From: Psychrobacillus sp044762745
GTDB taxonomy: Bacteria > Bacillota > Bacilli > Bacillales_A > Planococcaceae
Reading direction: 5' to 3'
DNA length: 64,000 nt
NCBI RefSeq assembly: GCF_044762745.1
Contig: NZ_JBIWEX010000013.1
Location: 53,450 to 117,449, forward strand
A model generated the notes under the pieces. That model saw only the letters and a program-made list of their open reading frames with translations, did not search any database and was not told the origin of the DNA. Positions 50,034 to 58,816 of the stretch are shown piece after piece. The position numbers were made by a program, and so were the translations under genes. How positions within the stretch are numbered: position 1 is the stretch's first letter; each line of letters opens with the position of its first letter.

Positions 50034-50715
50034 GTACCAATACCTTCCCTTCACTTTCCAATTGCACTAAACGATGTACATACACGCTCTGTGTAATAAT
50101 CGTTTCTGGATCGATTTGTCCCACTTCTACAATTTCGTCGACTTCAGCAATAGTAATTTTTGCCGCTGTCGCCATCACTGGGTTAAAGTTACGCTGCGCC
50201 TTGTTATAAACAAGATTTCCCCAACGATCTGCACGATGTGCTCTAACAAAAGCATAATCGCCTACAATTGCATGCTCTAAAAGGTAGTCGCGACCACTAA
50301 AATCGCGTGTTTCCTTCCCTTCTCCAAGCTCTGTCTGCACCCCAGTTGGCGTGTAAAAGGCTGGAATTCCTGCACCACCAGCACGGATACGCTCCGCTAA
50401 CGTTCCCTGAGGGACAATTTCTAACTCAATCGTACCTTTCTGAAGCCGCTCAACTAAATCATCCGCGTGAGGACCGACTGGGAAAGAGCAAATAATCTTC
50501 TTTACTTGGTTGTTGCTAATCAGTGATGCCACACCATCACTAACAGCACCTATATTATTTGATACAACCGTCAAATTTTTCGTGCCTTGCTTAGTGAGGG
50601 CCGCGATGAGATTTAACGGTAGTCCACTACCTCCAAATCCACCAACGAGTAACGTCGCCCCGTCCTGCATATCAGCAATAGATTGTGCTACATTTTCATA
50701 TTTTTTTTGGATCAT
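50026..50715 (-). CDS. 3-oxoacid CoA-transferase subunit A
   Basis: 229 residues from ATG 50715 (GAGGGGG about nine bases upstream). Alpha-subunit signature LLVGGFGGSGLPLNLI and GAGIPAFYTPTGVQTELGEGKE. Similar to ScoA/PcaI-type subunits. It starts 16 bp after the metallo-beta-lactamase gene. Specificity within the family (acetoacetate, 3-oxoadipate, others) is not readable here. Confidence 0.92.
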   Translation of the reverse strand: MIQKKYENVAQSIADMQDGATLLVGGFGGSGLPLNLIAALTKQGTKNLTVVSNNIGAVSDGVASLISNNQVKKIICSFPVGPHADDLVERLQKGTIELEIVPQGTLAERIRAGGAGIPAFYTPTGVQTELGEGKETRDFSGRDYLLEHAIVGDYAFVRAHRADRWGNLVYNKAQRNFNPVMATAAKITIAEVDEIVEVGQIDPETIITQSVYVHRLVQLESEGKVLVHE

Positions 50716-50731
50716 TGGATTTTTCCCCCTC

Positions 50732-51685
50732 TCATTTATTATGTGTACCATTCAGCTCTTCTTGATAACCATGCATCGTGACAAAAAATGCGCAAGGTAA
50801 GTGCCTTGGATCACCTGTATAACCAAGCTCGGCTGCAATAGATTCAAACGGTCCATATAATCCGTTGCTTTCATTTGACCTTATATCTCCTGAGAGATGC
50901 CGCTCCACAACGTCAGCCAACTTCGCATCCATATCAAGGCTTGCTTGTAGCACGGATGCTACTTCTTCACCAGTGATTTGTGCACTTTGCAGTTCACCAT
51001 TGGCATTACGGAATGGATGCCCTAAGTACAAACGACTTGGACGAACTTCTTCCAATAAACGACGTACACTTTCACGGTATAACCGCGGCTTTTCAATTGT
51101 AGGTAAGCCACTTAACCCACCATACATTTGTACCGCATCCGCTGCGAATGCAAAGTTCAGACCATCCAATACAAATGTTACTGATCCAATGGAGTGTCCC
51201 GGAGTTTCCACAACAGTTAACGATACATCACCACCTAAGTTGATGTGATCGCCATCCTTCACTTCTAGTTCTGGTTCTATATTGTCACCAATATCCGCTG
51301 TTAACATGGCAATATGCTTTTCTTGTATTACTGCATCGGTAATGTATTTCCCTTGCAGTGCTTTGTAATCAACAATCTGTTCATTACGATCTCGTAATAA
51401 TCGAGCCTCTTTTTTCGGTATAACTACTTTTGCACGTCGGCCCGTCATTTCCCAAACTGCATAAGCACCACCGAGATGATCCACATGACCATGCGTGAGT
51501 AGTATCCAGCGAATATCCTCCATTTGTATACCGTGCTCAGCTAGAATTGGTTCAATGTTTTGCGCAGCAGATGCATGAACACCTGTATCAATGATTGCTG
51601 GTTCTAGCGCGTCCACATAATAAGCAAATGCAGAGACTGGACCAAATTTACATTCGATCGGAATAATACGTACTGACTTTCCCAT
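50732..51685 (-). CDS. Metallo-beta-lactamase-fold hydrolase
   Basis: 317 residues. Metal motif THGHVDHLGG (HxHxDH), then ETPGHSIGS, FAADAV and LGHP supply the remaining ligands of a two-metal site. The ATG at 51685 has GAGGAG eight bases upstream. Such enzymes hydrolyse thioesters (glyoxalase II-like), lactones or esters. In this operon a CoA-thioester or lactone is plausible. Confidence 0.88.
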   Translation of the reverse strand: MGKSVRIIPIECKFGPVSAFAYYVDALEPAIIDTGVHASAAQNIEPILAEHGIQMEDIRWILLTHGHVDHLGGAYAVWEMTGRRAKVVIPKKEARLLRDRNEQIVDYKALQGKYITDAVIQEKHIAMLTADIGDNIEPELEVKDGDHINLGGDVSLTVVETPGHSIGSVTFVLDGLNFAFAADAVQMYGGLSGLPTIEKPRLYRESVRRLLEEVRPSRLYLGHPFRNANGELQSAQITGEEVASVLQASLDMDAKLADVVERHLSGDIRSNESNGLYGPFESIAAELGYTGDPRHLPCAFFVTMHGYQEELNGTHNK

Positions 51686-51698
51686 TCGCTTCACTCCT

Positions 51699-53393
51699 CT
51701 AATTAAGAATGTTGAACTCTTTCGGAATGACTGGTAAAACTAAACGAGATTGGTGTTCTTTGTCCCGATAAATTTTGTGCATTGTCGCACGGCCACTTGG
51801 TAAATGATAGCTATCTGGTGGTAATAATTTTGCATCTTCTCCATCCAGTGGTTCGTTACATGCAAGCTCTAATTCAATACGATGTCCTTGCTTGATTAGG
51901 AATGAGAATGGATATAGTCGAATCGCATACTCGATGATTTCCCCAGGTGGTACTGGTACCACACGATTATGTGGATGCCACGGCTCACCGTATGTAGATT
52001 TCTCTTCATTTAGTTCACGATGGGATGCTTTTAAATAACCTGAAGTCATTAAAGTACGCTTGCCGCCTGGATCTACATCATAAAGCTTTGCGATGAAGTT
52101 CGTGTCATCCGTATCGATTTGCGCGTGAATATATAATGCCCCGGTACCTGTCATTTCTACAGGCTCTAGAAATTTATCAGTAGTCCACTTAATCGCTTCT
52201 GATTTAGTTGTAACTGTTAATGGTGCTTGGTAGAAGCCATCTGGATGTGCATATTCAGATGTTAACGGCTCTGGCTTCTCGCTAATTTTGTGACGTGGAC
52301 GTAAGTAGAACTCTTTCTTTTCTTCATATGGTAATGGCCATTGATCCTCGCCACGCCATTTGTAAGAACCTTCTACAGAGAACTGAACTGCTGGTTCATC
52401 CATAATGCCTGTGTCAATTCCTTTTAACCAATAATCATACCAGCGGAACATTTCATCATGGTTTTCATGGAATGGGCGCTCTAACATCGGTGGTAGCGCT
52501 TGGATATCGAGTTTTTTTATGCCTGATACTTTGTGGAAGCCTTCGATTGTGCCTTCAACGTTCCAACCGCGCCCCCATTTTGCTTGGAAGTAAGTTGGGA
52601 TAGTCACTTTATGCGCTACCTCTATTGCAGAGTCTTTTTGCCAGAACGGTCCGTCTAGTGGATTCAATAAGTAATCCATCCACAATTCATGACGATCTTG
52701 ATAATGTAATAGATGAACAAAATCTGACCAATGTGCGATATCTGGATCGTTTAAGCGCTCTTGCGTTTTTTGTTTAAGTTCTTCTTGTGTAAATACTTTC
52801 GAGCTCTTACTTGCTACGTTATTGAATGCATTACCGCTATCGCCGCCGCGTCCTTCACGAGAAGCACGTGGCATTAACCACATAATTCCTCCGTGATAAC
52901 AAAGTTCATAAAGATCGAAATGACCACCATTTGCAAAAATCGCCTTTAAGTGTGGTGGCTGTTCAGCTGCACCTAAAATTTGAACAGATGCAAAGTATGA
53001 AATACCAATCATCCCGATGTTGCCATCGCACCAATCTTGCTCGGCTAACCATTCCACGAGGTCATAAATGTCTTTACCATCCCCGTGACCACCAGAATTA
53101 TAGTTACCGCACATTTGCCCTTCAGAACCGCCTGTACCTCGTACGTCTGCGATAATATGCGCATAACCTCGTGATACTACTTCATGAATATCCCCAGCTT
53201 CAATTGCTCCGTTCCATAGATGACTTGGACGTGCTTGTGGTGGCAATGTAAGGGCTTGGGCTTGTAGTTCTTTACCGTATGGACTAATAGCAAGTAATGC
53301 TGGTACTTTTTCAGTACCTTCAGGACGGTAAATATCTGCAGCAATATGTACACCATCTCGCATTTTAATGCGCTCATCTTTAGTGATAATCAT
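51699..53393 (-). CDS. CocE/NonD family hydrolase
   Basis: 564 residues, X-Pro dipeptidyl-peptidase/cocaine-esterase type. N-terminal alpha/beta domain with RGTGGSEG and nucleophile elbow GISYFAS (about residue 132). A lid and a C-terminal jelly-roll domain (about 350-560) follow, with RHKISEKPEP and YPFSFLIKQGHRIELELA. No signal peptide, so intracellular. It probably releases an aromatic or acyl acid from an ester or amide substrate of the pathway. Confidence 0.9.
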   Translation of the reverse strand: MIITKDERIKMRDGVHIAADIYRPEGTEKVPALLAISPYGKELQAQALTLPPQARPSHLWNGAIEAGDIHEVVSRGYAHIIADVRGTGGSEGQMCGNYNSGGHGDGKDIYDLVEWLAEQDWCDGNIGMIGISYFASVQILGAAEQPPHLKAIFANGGHFDLYELCYHGGIMWLMPRASREGRGGDSGNAFNNVASKSSKVFTQEELKQKTQERLNDPDIAHWSDFVHLLHYQDRHELWMDYLLNPLDGPFWQKDSAIEVAHKVTIPTYFQAKWGRGWNVEGTIEGFHKVSGIKKLDIQALPPMLERPFHENHDEMFRWYDYWLKGIDTGIMDEPAVQFSVEGSYKWRGEDQWPLPYEEKKEFYLRPRHKISEKPEPLTSEYAHPDGFYQAPLTVTTKSEAIKWTTDKFLEPVEMTGTGALYIHAQIDTDDTNFIAKLYDVDPGGKRTLMTSGYLKASHRELNEEKSTYGEPWHPHNRVVPVPPGEIIEYAIRLYPFSFLIKQGHRIELELACNEPLDGEDAKLLPPDSYHLPSGRATMHKIYRDKEHQSRLVLPVIPKEFNILN

Positions 53394-53420
53394 TTGAATC
53401 CGCTCCTTTTATAAATCCTT

Positions 53421-53837
53421 CTATACGCGCTCAACTGGTGTGAAACAAGCAACAAAAGGCCCCACATTGTCTTGATCTCCACTTTGCTTGAATACCACTT
53501 TTACTCTTTGATTTATGTGTACCGTATCAAGGTCACAGTCCACGATATTCGTCATCATTTTCGGTCCTTCATCAAGCTCAACGAATGCAATCGCATATGG
53601 TACACCACGTCGCATCACACTATATGTGTAAATACTTCCAGTGCCTTTCGCTTCGATCCATGTTGTTTTATCGCTCATGCAATACGGGCATAACGCGCGT
53701 GGATAATAATGATACTCCCCACAGGAATTACACTGCTTGATCAGTAGCGTCCCTTCTGCAGCGGCATCCCAATATTCTTTGTGTTCTGGATGAATCTCAG
53801 GGATTGCCATCGTTCTTGATTGATATGTAGTTACCAT
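53421..53837 (-). CDS. Zn-ribbon/OB-fold (DUF35) protein, thiolase partner
   Basis: 138 residues. The rubredoxin-like zinc ribbon CNSCGEYHYYPRALCPYC (about 36-53) is followed by an OB fold (GTGSIYTYSVMRRG). DUF35 proteins bind thiolase-like partners and acyl-CoA, for example in steroid side-chain aldolases. It starts 3 bp after the thiolase stop, supporting complex formation. Confidence 0.9.
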   Translation of the reverse strand: MVTTYQSRTMAIPEIHPEHKEYWDAAAEGTLLIKQCNSCGEYHYYPRALCPYCMSDKTTWIEAKGTGSIYTYSVMRRGVPYAIAFVELDEGPKMMTNIVDCDLDTVHINQRVKVVFKQSGDQDNVGPFVACFTPVERV

Positions 53838-53840
53838 GAT

Positions 53841-55004
53841 CTACACCCTCTCCAAGATAAGTGTTGCACTACCATGACGGCTTGCTAATCCGCCACCAGT
53901 ACCGTGAGCTAAAGCGATGTCACAATTTTTCACCTGTACTTGTGGTTGTGCTTCTCCACGTAACTGGCGAACAGCTTCAATTACTTTGACGATGCCACCT
54001 CTGCTTGCTGGGTGGTTATTATTTAAACCGCCACCATCTGTATTAATTGGAAGCTTGCCAATACCTGAAATTAGGTTCCCATCAGCAACGAACTTACCAC
54101 CTTCGCCTTTTTTACAAAAACCTAAATCCTCTAGCTGCATCAACACGGTAATAGTGAAGCTATCATAAATGGAAGCATATTTAATATCTTGAGGTGTTAC
54201 TCCCGCTTCTTCAAAAGCTCTAGGTCCTGACCAAATTGCTCCTGTATATGTAAGATCTGTTTTACCAACTTGTAGTCCTTTTGTTGCTTCACCGGCACCC
54301 ATCACTCGGACAAGTGGGCGTTTTAGACTTTTCGCTATTTCAGGTTTCACCACTACTAATGCACCACCACCATCACTTACAACGCAGCAATCTAATCGGT
54401 GTAATGGATCCGCAATGAGAGGAGAAGCCAATACATCTTCTACAGTCACTAAATCGCGTAGCATTGCATTTGGATTATATTGAGCGTGATGAGACGCGGC
54501 AACTTTGACCCACGCTAACTGTTCGCTCGTCGTACCAAATTCATACATATGACGCATTGTAGCCATCGCATACTCATTCACGGCAGTCGGACCAAAAGGA
54601 AGTTCGAATGGTGCATCAGGAACATTCGCACCCACAATCTTTTGTTTCACACCACTTCTACCTTCAGAACGTGGACGACCTGCCATTGTGATCAACGCTA
54701 CATTACATTTGCCAGCTGCAATCGCCTGGGCCGCATGTGAAACATGAGTAATATACGATGAACCGCCCATTTCTGTAGAATCGATATGGTGAACATTGAG
54801 TCCAAGGTAATCGACCATAGATAAGGCACCCCCTGGAGCATCTCCCGCACAAAAGTAGCCGTCTACATCTTCGAACGACAGCCCTGCGTCTTCCAACGCA
54901 CCTTTAGCACATTCAGCATGTAAGGCTGCAACGGATTTGTTTTCAGCCTTGCGAGTTGGGTGTTCGAATGCACCAGCAATATAAGCCACCCCTTTAATAC
55001 TCAT
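53841..55004 (-). CDS. Thiolase-family protein (SCP2-like, non-canonical)
   Basis: 387 residues. Thiolase fold with GGSSYITHVSHAAQAIAAG, DCCVVSDGGGALVV, NTDGGGLNNNHPASRGG and the C-terminal ALAHGTGGGLASRHGSATLIL. The usual nucleophilic Cys position (C-S-S-G) reads EMGGSS, so it resembles SCP2/lipid-transfer-type thiolases that act as aldolases with DUF35 partners. It probably cleaves a CoA-linked intermediate made by the CoA-transferase. Confidence 0.88.
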   Translation of the reverse strand: MSIKGVAYIAGAFEHPTRKAENKSVAALHAECAKGALEDAGLSFEDVDGYFCAGDAPGGALSMVDYLGLNVHHIDSTEMGGSSYITHVSHAAQAIAAGKCNVALITMAGRPRSEGRSGVKQKIVGANVPDAPFELPFGPTAVNEYAMATMRHMYEFGTTSEQLAWVKVAASHHAQYNPNAMLRDLVTVEDVLASPLIADPLHRLDCCVVSDGGGALVVVKPEIAKSLKRPLVRVMGAGEATKGLQVGKTDLTYTGAIWSGPRAFEEAGVTPQDIKYASIYDSFTITVLMQLEDLGFCKKGEGGKFVADGNLISGIGKLPINTDGGGLNNNHPASRGGIVKVIEAVRQLRGEAQPQVQVKNCDIALAHGTGGGLASRHGSATLILERV

Positions 55005-55040
55005 CCCGCTTACCCCCTAACCAAATCTAAAAAATATTTT

Positions 55041-55066
55041 GTAGACTTCTAGATTTAGAAGTCTAC
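55041..55066 (-). other. Hairpin between phosphotriesterase and thiolase genes
   Basis: GTAGACTTCTA and TAGAAGTCTAC form an 11-bp perfect stem with a 4-nt loop. Leftward it is followed by AAAATATTTTTTAG. It may be an internal attenuator separating the first two genes from the rest of the operon. Confidence 0.65.
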
Positions 55067-55072
55067 TTCACT

Positions 55073-56068
55073 TTATTCGGATATTGCTACCGCTTCTCGA
55101 ATTCCAACTAAACGTGGTTCTTGCATTGTTAAAATTTTGGCAGGTGTATGAATTAAGAGTTGCTCAAATACTTCTTCACCAACGCCAGCTTTACGAAGAT
55201 CCGGAATAAATTCCTCGAATAAATAATTTACTGAATGCCCTTTTAACCCTGGCCATCCTAACGCACAGCAGTTTGCGTCTGCAGAAATAACTGCACGATT
55301 TAAAAATCCTTTATCAAGGAAACGAAGGAAATGTTCCACACGGTCTTGACGCGGTCTTGACCAATAAGGTGCCCCCTCTACTTCACTGTCATAACCAATT
55401 GTGTCAAAGCCTACATAACCACCGAGCTCTGCAATTTTTGAATCACGATCTTCATCAAGATATCCTCCGTCATCTGCATGCCCGAAAAGAATTCGATCAA
55501 GTGATAAGCCCTCTTCTTTAAAAATGTCAATTGCAGTCTCAGCATCTACACATAAATGTGTAATGATTGGAGCCCCAGTTTTTAATGCTGCACGTGCAGC
55601 GGCGCGATATATACGTTTATCTAATTCATTTAATTTACCACCACGACTAACTCCTACTTTTATAGCACCCGCTTTTGCGTCTGTACCATCAATACCTACT
55701 GTTATTTCATGAACAAGTAAATCAGTAAGATACTCGACGGATTTGTTACGGAAATATGGTAGAGCTGAGTCAGCTGCTACAAATCCTGTAACCGCTACAA
55801 TATGAACTCCAGTTCTGCGTGAAAGGACTTGGAAATACTCGATATCACGGCCATTTCCAATGCCTGTGCAGTCTACAAATGTTTTTCCACCATGCTCTCG
55901 AAAGCGACGTAACTTTTGTAATGTAACCTCAAATGCTTCTTCAGGCTTTTTCCACCATTGTGTATCTAAGTCACACCCCGGTAGACCAAACCCAATATGC
56001 TCATGCATTGCTACGATTCCCAAATCTTCTGTTGGAATTGGGCCTAAAACAGTATTAATTTTCCCCAT
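55073..56068 (-). CDS. Phosphotriesterase-family metal-dependent hydrolase (lactonase-like)
   Basis: 331 residues, TIM barrel. All binuclear-metal ligands are visible: H22 and H24 (MHEH), the carbamylated-lysine position K137 (AGAIKVGV), H171 (ITHL), H197 (FGHADD) and D264 (ISADAN). Phosphotriesterase-like lactonases share these. ATG 56068 has GAGGAG eight bases upstream. It is encoded 85 bp after a paralogue that lost most ligands. A lactone or ester intermediate is the likely substrate. Confidence 0.9.
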   Translation of the reverse strand: MGKINTVLGPIPTEDLGIVAMHEHIGFGLPGCDLDTQWWKKPEEAFEVTLQKLRRFREHGGKTFVDCTGIGNGRDIEYFQVLSRRTGVHIVAVTGFVAADSALPYFRNKSVEYLTDLLVHEITVGIDGTDAKAGAIKVGVSRGGKLNELDKRIYRAAARAALKTGAPIITHLCVDAETAIDIFKEEGLSLDRILFGHADDGGYLDEDRDSKIAELGGYVGFDTIGYDSEVEGAPYWSRPRQDRVEHFLRFLDKGFLNRAVISADANCCALGWPGLKGHSVNYLFEEFIPDLRKAGVGEEVFEQLLIHTPAKILTMQEPRLVGIREAVAISE

Positions 56069-56153
56069 GTTTATCACTCCTCACTCTTACTCTATAGATG
56101 CTCTACCAATGGCAAGCTTTTAATAATTTAAAATGTCTTAGTCATCCGTTCCC

Positions 56154-57215
56154 TTAATAAGTGACGGGTTGATATAATTTATCCCATTCATAGTTCCATC
56201 CAGAAATCTTTTGCTCTGCTGAAGGATCCACAGTTAGTACCCTTTGTGGGTTTTCCTGAAGTAAGATGCGAATTTGTTCTTCTGTCACTCCCGCTTTACG
56301 TAGTTGTGGTACAAATGATGTCAATAAGTGATCAATACTAAGTTCTTTTGCTTCATGACCTTTAGCCACACCAACCGTATTGCTAGAAATTAATACCCGT
56401 TCACCATGTCCTGCTGCAAATAATTCAGCGACTAACGTAGCACGTTCTATATCATTTACATAACCTTCATTGGATGACCAACCAACATGGTCTAACGCAA
56501 CGTATACTCCACGTTCAGCAATTTCAAAGATTACTTTACTTTCTACCGCTTCTAAACGGTCTAACCCTCCGATAATCACACGATTTGGAGCAATACACTC
56601 ACTTAATAACACCTCTAAATCATTTATAGCATTTGCACCATATTGTACAGATACAGGTATCCCGGTTGAAAGTGCTGTCTGCGCAGAACCACGGAAAAGT
56701 CCAGTTTCTACTTGTGTTATTCCTGTTCTTGAGGCGATTGATGTTACTAAACCAGCGGAGCTTGAGCGTTCAACACGCGGTATAACAATTCCTTCTGTCA
56801 CTTCTTTTGTAAAAAGCCCAGAAAATTGTTCAGCTGACCAAGGTGTAGGTGGATTTTTTTGAGGTGTCATAAAGTACCCACCTAACATTGGCTCAGGCCC
56901 TAATCCTGTTGACGCAATGATATGTACACCTGTTGTTTTAGAAAGCGTTCGATAAAGTTCAACATCGCGACCGTGGAACATACCACTACGATCGACAATC
57001 GTTTTCCCTCCAAGTCGGCGGTAATCCATCAGTTTTCGTTTCAATATTCCGAAAATTTCACTTTTATCCATGTTAATCTCAGGCGCGTACTCTGCTCCAG
57101 GCATTACTGAAAGAAGTGTCTCATGTATAAGTACAACACCAAGTTCCCTTGTAGGAACAGGTCCCAGCACCGTACGAACAACACCTGAATTATTTTCTTG
57201 TATATTATCTAGCAT
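56154..57215 (-). CDS. Phosphotriesterase-family protein lacking metal ligands (probable pseudoenzyme)
   Basis: 353 residues with the family opening TVLGPVPTRELGVVLIHET and end LLQENPQRVLTVDP. Aligned by eye to its neighbour, H24 is replaced by Thr (IHET), the lysine by Thr (AGLVTSIA), H171 by Gln (VSVQYGAN), H197 by Gly (IGGLDR) and D264 by Asn (ISSNTVG). The protein is full length without frameshift. It may be a structural or regulatory partner of the active paralogue. First gene of the leftward catabolic operon. Confidence 0.85.
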   Translation of the reverse strand: MLDNIQENNSGVVRTVLGPVPTRELGVVLIHETLLSVMPGAEYAPEINMDKSEIFGILKRKLMDYRRLGGKTIVDRSGMFHGRDVELYRTLSKTTGVHIIASTGLGPEPMLGGYFMTPQKNPPTPWSAEQFSGLFTKEVTEGIVIPRVERSSSAGLVTSIASRTGITQVETGLFRGSAQTALSTGIPVSVQYGANAINDLEVLLSECIAPNRVIIGGLDRLEAVESKVIFEIAERGVYVALDHVGWSSNEGYVNDIERATLVAELFAAGHGERVLISSNTVGVAKGHEAKELSIDHLLTSFVPQLRKAGVTEEQIRILLQENPQRVLTVDPSAEQKISGWNYEWDKLYQPVTY

Positions 57216-57267
57216 TGTTATAACCTCCTATCATTTTAATAGTTCTACATTTAAGAACGTTTTTGGA

Positions 57268-57281
57268 TGTAACCGCTTTCT
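57268..57281. promoter_or_regulatory. cre site in the leader of the catabolic operon
   Basis: Minus-strand AGAAAGCGGTTACA matches the CcpA consensus TGAAANCGNTNACA at all but the first position. It sits between the predicted promoter and the first gene, suitable for roadblock repression on preferred carbon sources. A weaker cre-like TGTGAGCGCTTTTT is at 57440-57453. Confidence 0.65.
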
Positions 57282-57322
57282 TCCACAATAAACATAGCAA
57301 TGTAATATCTAAGTTGTTAATG

Positions 57323-57353
57323 CAATATTATAATATTGTTATACCAAAGTCAA
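57323..57353 (-). promoter_or_regulatory. Promoter and overlapping palindrome of the catabolic operon
   Basis: Leftward TTGACT (57353-57348) is followed 17 bp later by TAATAT. The perfect 16-bp palindrome CAATATTATAATATTG (57323-57338) overlaps the -10 region, a good place for a repressor such as the operon's GntR protein. The 308-bp gap 57216-57523 also contains cre-like sites and the GIY-YIG gene terminator. Confidence 0.6.
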
Positions 57354-57477
57354 TTACTTTTTCTGACTCTTTCGAATAGTTTAAAGTTAAGGGTTTTAAG
57401 AGAATTCTTTAGCGTTTTAAAGAAAGAGTACAAATATTTTGTGAGCGCTTTTTGAAAATCTAGAAGTTTTCTGAGGA

Positions 57478-57520
57478 ATAAAATAAGCAACAAACTTAGA
57501 CAATCTACGTTTGTTGCTTA
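57478..57520 (-). terminator. Terminator of the GIY-YIG gene
   Basis: Leftward TAAGCAACAAAC pairs with GTTTGTTGCTTA, followed by TTTTATT. Confidence 0.85.
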
Positions 57521-57523
57521 CTA

Positions 57524-57877
57524 TCAATCTTTTTTTGTATGATAACCATTCTCTGCATATGGTTGCAGTTTATCTATCCACTGATTTAACAGCTTTTCTA
57601 GTTCTTTCTTTTCATTCATAAATTGACTTTCTGGAATTTTCAATATTTCTACTTGCTCGATTTCAAATGCTTCTTTTCCATATTGGTTCCACTCTTCTTG
57701 AAGCTCTTTATTTGTGTGCATACCATTTTCCAGTGTGAATTTAGTACCGTTTAGCGTTTTGAAATTACGGGTCGATGCGACAAACTTTTTGCCGTTTTGT
57801 TTATTTGTAATCGTATAAATACCGCTTTCTACTTTTACTTCTTTGTATGCTTGTTTCAATTCTTTTTTTCTTTCCAT
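57524..57877 (-). CDS. GIY-YIG nuclease superfamily protein
   Basis: 117 residues. SGIYTITNKQNGKKFVASTRNF is a GIY-YIG core with the first two motif tyrosines shifted (GIY..; the YIG position reads FVAS), then a Glu-rich helical half. Degenerate at the second motif, so activity is uncertain. It follows the DUF2087 gene by 19 bp in the same operon. Confidence 0.75.
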   Translation of the reverse strand: MERKKELKQAYKEVKVESGIYTITNKQNGKKFVASTRNFKTLNGTKFTLENGMHTNKELQEEWNQYGKEAFEIEQVEILKIPESQFMNEKKELEKLLNQWIDKLQPYAENGYHTKKD

Positions 57878-57896
57878 TTAAACCAATCCTCTTTTA

Positions 57897-58673
57897 TTAG
57901 TTTTTTACCCAGTACTCACTACCGTCGTCTTTGCGATCTAAAAATCCATACTCGATTAAATAACGTCTTAAAGTGACGAAGTCTGCATATACATTTTTGA
58001 GTACTTCATTAATTTCTTTTTCGCTGTACACTTTCTCTAGTTCAAATCGTTTAATGATGACGCGCAGTGTTGCTAGTTTTTGCTTCTCTTTTTTCGGAAA
58101 TTTTACTAGTGGACCATCTGTACCTTCCGGGAAAAATTTCTTTTCCACATCGAGTTGCTCTTCTTTTGTTATGTTGTACCGATCGTCTACCATTGTCGCG
58201 TTTTTATGAAGGGGTAAAAATGTCGGTGCATGGTTGTCTTTTTCCTTCAATAGTTCCATCATTGTTAAGAAAATTTTCGCTTGGCGCTCTTTTTCTTTTA
58301 GCACAAAGCGATGGTTTCTTATGGTGGAACTGCTACCTATATTTAATTCGGCTTGAATTTCTGCATCATTTTTCCCCTCATAAAATAATCGCAGTAAGCT
58401 ATTTTGGTGATCCGTTAACCCTGTTAGTTTTTTGTTTAAACTAATTAAGTACTGGAACATGGATCCATGCTCTCGTTCCAAATGCAGCTTCATAAATCGT
58501 TCTGCTTCTAATAGAACTGCTTGATGTGGATAAATAATACCCTTTTCTATTTTTTCACCACAAACTAAACAAATAAAAGCTTCTTTTTCTTCCACATATC
58601 CTGCTTTTAACTGTTCTAAATCAGCGTTCCAAAATAATTCCGTAATCTCCATTATATAAACACAACCATTCAT
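57897..58673 (-). CDS. DUF2087-domain regulator
   Basis: 258 residues. The N-terminal region has a CLVC..H...H zinc-finger-like pattern (CLVCGEKIEKG, LHLEREHG). A LuxR-like HTH follows (LTDHQNSLLRLFYEGKNDAEIQAELNIGSSSTIRNHRF). The C-terminal DUF2087 domain is VIIKRFELEKVYSEKEINEVLKN..LRRYLIEYGFLDR. The start is uncertain, with no clear ribosome binding site before ATG 58673 or ATG 58652. Probably a transcription regulator; target unknown. Confidence 0.82.
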   Translation of the reverse strand: MNGCVYIMEITELFWNADLEQLKAGYVEEKEAFICLVCGEKIEKGIIYPHQAVLLEAERFMKLHLEREHGSMFQYLISLNKKLTGLTDHQNSLLRLFYEGKNDAEIQAELNIGSSSTIRNHRFVLKEKERQAKIFLTMMELLKEKDNHAPTFLPLHKNATMVDDRYNITKEEQLDVEKKFFPEGTDGPLVKFPKKEKQKLATLRVIIKRFELEKVYSEKEINEVLKNVYADFVTLRRYLIEYGFLDRKDDGSEYWVKN

Positions 58674-58816
58674 TGTTTGTTATTTTATAAACATAATATA
58701 ATAACATCTATAAAATATCAAATTAAAAATATATAGTTGCAATATATCAGAAAATAATGAACAATGAAAAGGACAACGCTTCGGATTTCGAAGAAGCGAC
58801 TGGGAGGAGAATATCA

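Noticed and set aside
57897..58673. Nuclease operon or defence system formed by the GIY-YIG and DUF2087 genes
   Set aside because: The GIY-YIG motif is degenerate and DUF2087 proteins are regulators; nothing else nearby suggests defence.
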